From positions 1 through 14,065 of the forward strand of contig DUZD01000042.1 in assembly GCA_013349695.1 (NCBI GenBank): a DNA stretch of 14,065 nt, read 5' to 3'. Positions 13,404-14,065 of the stretch are shown here, piece after piece. A model generated the notes under the pieces. It was not told the DNA's origin. It ran no database searches and worked only from the letters and a program-made list of their open reading frames with translations. The translations under genes and the position numbers were made by a program. This DNA is from Rhodospirillaceae bacterium. GTDB taxonomy: Bacteria > Pseudomonadota > Alphaproteobacteria > Rhodospirillales > 2-02-FULL-58-16. Position 1 is the stretch's first letter. Every line of letters begins with the position of its first letter.

Positions 13404-14065
13404 ATGGAATTCGAAAAATACAGCGAGCGCTCGCGCGGCTTCGTGCAGTCGGCGCAAAGCTTGGCGCTCCGCTCCAATCACCAGCAACTGACGCCGCTCC
13501 ACCTCTTGAAGGTGCTCATCGAGGACGGCGGCGGCCTGGCCGCGGGACTGATCGCCGCCGCCGCCGGCGACGTCAAGAAGACGCTCGCCGGCACCGAAGC
13601 CGAGCTCGCCAAACTGCCCAAGGTGGAAGGCCCCGGCGCCGGCCAGGTCCACCTGGCGGCGGAAATGGCGCGCCTCTTCGAGCAGGCCGAAAAAATCGCC
13701 AAGCAAGCCGGTGACAGCTTCGTCACCGTCGAGCGGCTTCTCCTGGCCCTTACCCTTGCCGCCGGAACCGCAGCCGCCAAGGTGCTTAGCCATGGCGGCG
13801 TCAAGCCGCGCAACCTCAACCGCGCCATCGAGGACCTGCGCAAGGGCCGCAAGGCGGCCAGCGCCAGCGCCGAGGACAGCTATGACGCCCTGGAAAAATA
13901 CGCCCGCGACCTGACGGCGGCCGCCGCCGATGGCAAGATCGACCCGGTTATCGGCCGCGACGAGGAAATCCGCCGCACCATCCAGGTGCTTTCGCGGCGG
14001 ACCAAGAACAATCCGGTGCTGATCGGTGAGCCCGGCGTCGGCAAGACCGCCATCGTCGAGGGCCT
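13404..14065 (+). CDS. clpB: ClpB disaggregase, N-terminal part (cut by the window end)
   Basis: ClpB is an ATP-driven hexameric chaperone that rescues aggregated proteins with DnaK. From ATG 13404 there are 220 codons without a stop. MEFEKYSERSRGFVQSAQSL opens the Clp N-domain; its two halves are visible (NHQQLTPLHLLKVLIED and SFVTVERLLLALTL). After a linker comes the start of AAA module 1: LEKYARDLTAAAADGKIDPVIGRDEEIRRTIQVLSRRTKN, then Walker A GEPGVGKTAI at about residues 208-217. The ORF is open at 14065; about 640 further residues, including the M-domain and second AAA module, are expected. The ribosome site is weak (AAGGG about 11 nt upstream). Heat-shock control is expected for the family; see the candidate promoter at 13256. 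Confidence 0.95.
   Translation, partial: MEFEKYSERSRGFVQSAQSLALRSNHQQLTPLHLLKVLIEDGGGLAAGLIAAAAGDVKKTLAGTEAELAKLPKVEGPGAGQVHLAAEMARLFEQAEKIAKQAGDSFVTVERLLLALTLAAGTAAAKVLSHGGVKPRNLNRAIEDLRKGRKAASASAEDSYDALEKYARDLTAAAADGKIDPVIGRDEEIRRTIQVLSRRTKNNPVLIGEPGVGKTAIVEG

Overview
The window looks like a chromosomal piece of a GC-rich proteobacterium, most likely an alphaproteobacterium of the Rhodospirillales kind. This is inferred from a Tat-exported class I copper nitrite reductase, a receiver protein with a GPDRRR-type tail, the FixJ-like and Amt remnants, and the intergenic palindromes. No rRNA, tRNA or CRISPR array was found.

Layout. Positions 49-3404 (+) hold a large protease that joins a caspase-like domain (His and Cys present, N-terminus missing), an EF-hand loop, a proline-rich linker and a complete subtilisin domain. 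A small secreted protein with Cys-Pro repeats follows it. From 3414 to about 10103 every intact gene is on the minus strand. In transcription order these are a polyferredoxin membrane protein (FtrD/NapH-like), a P19-type periplasmic metal-binding protein, a Sco copper chaperone, nirK, and a second Sco. This reads as a metal-uptake, copper-delivery and denitrification block: the Sco proteins are the natural candidates for copper supply, and the P19/FtrD pair for iron or copper uptake and redox. From 10818 onward lie a truncated glgC, a CheY-like receiver on the minus strand, a Lys/Ala/Thr-rich single-span membrane protein, and the first 220 codons of clpB, cut by the window edge.

The least obvious content is a set of gene fossils between the intact genes: a uroporphyrinogen-III methyltransferase (cobA/nirE-like) with a frameshift and deletions, a short ammonium-transporter piece, a FixJ-type response regulator cut after 44 residues, an ISNCY-like transposase cut after 37 residues, and a glgC cut at about codon 262 by a palindrome. 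Several of them touch or lie near palindromic elements: 4733-4851, 6547-6607, 6742-7163 with an inner hairpin at 7018-7102, 11610-11653, and 12395-12599. The region appears to have been rearranged and worn down repeatedly by small palindromic or insertion elements, while the copper/denitrification genes stayed intact.

The strongest candidates for something poorly described are the caspase/EF-hand/subtilase fusion, the 420-bp element with imperfect terminal inverted repeats, and the Ala/Lys/Thr-repeat membrane protein. All assignments come from reading motifs by eye; no database search was possible.
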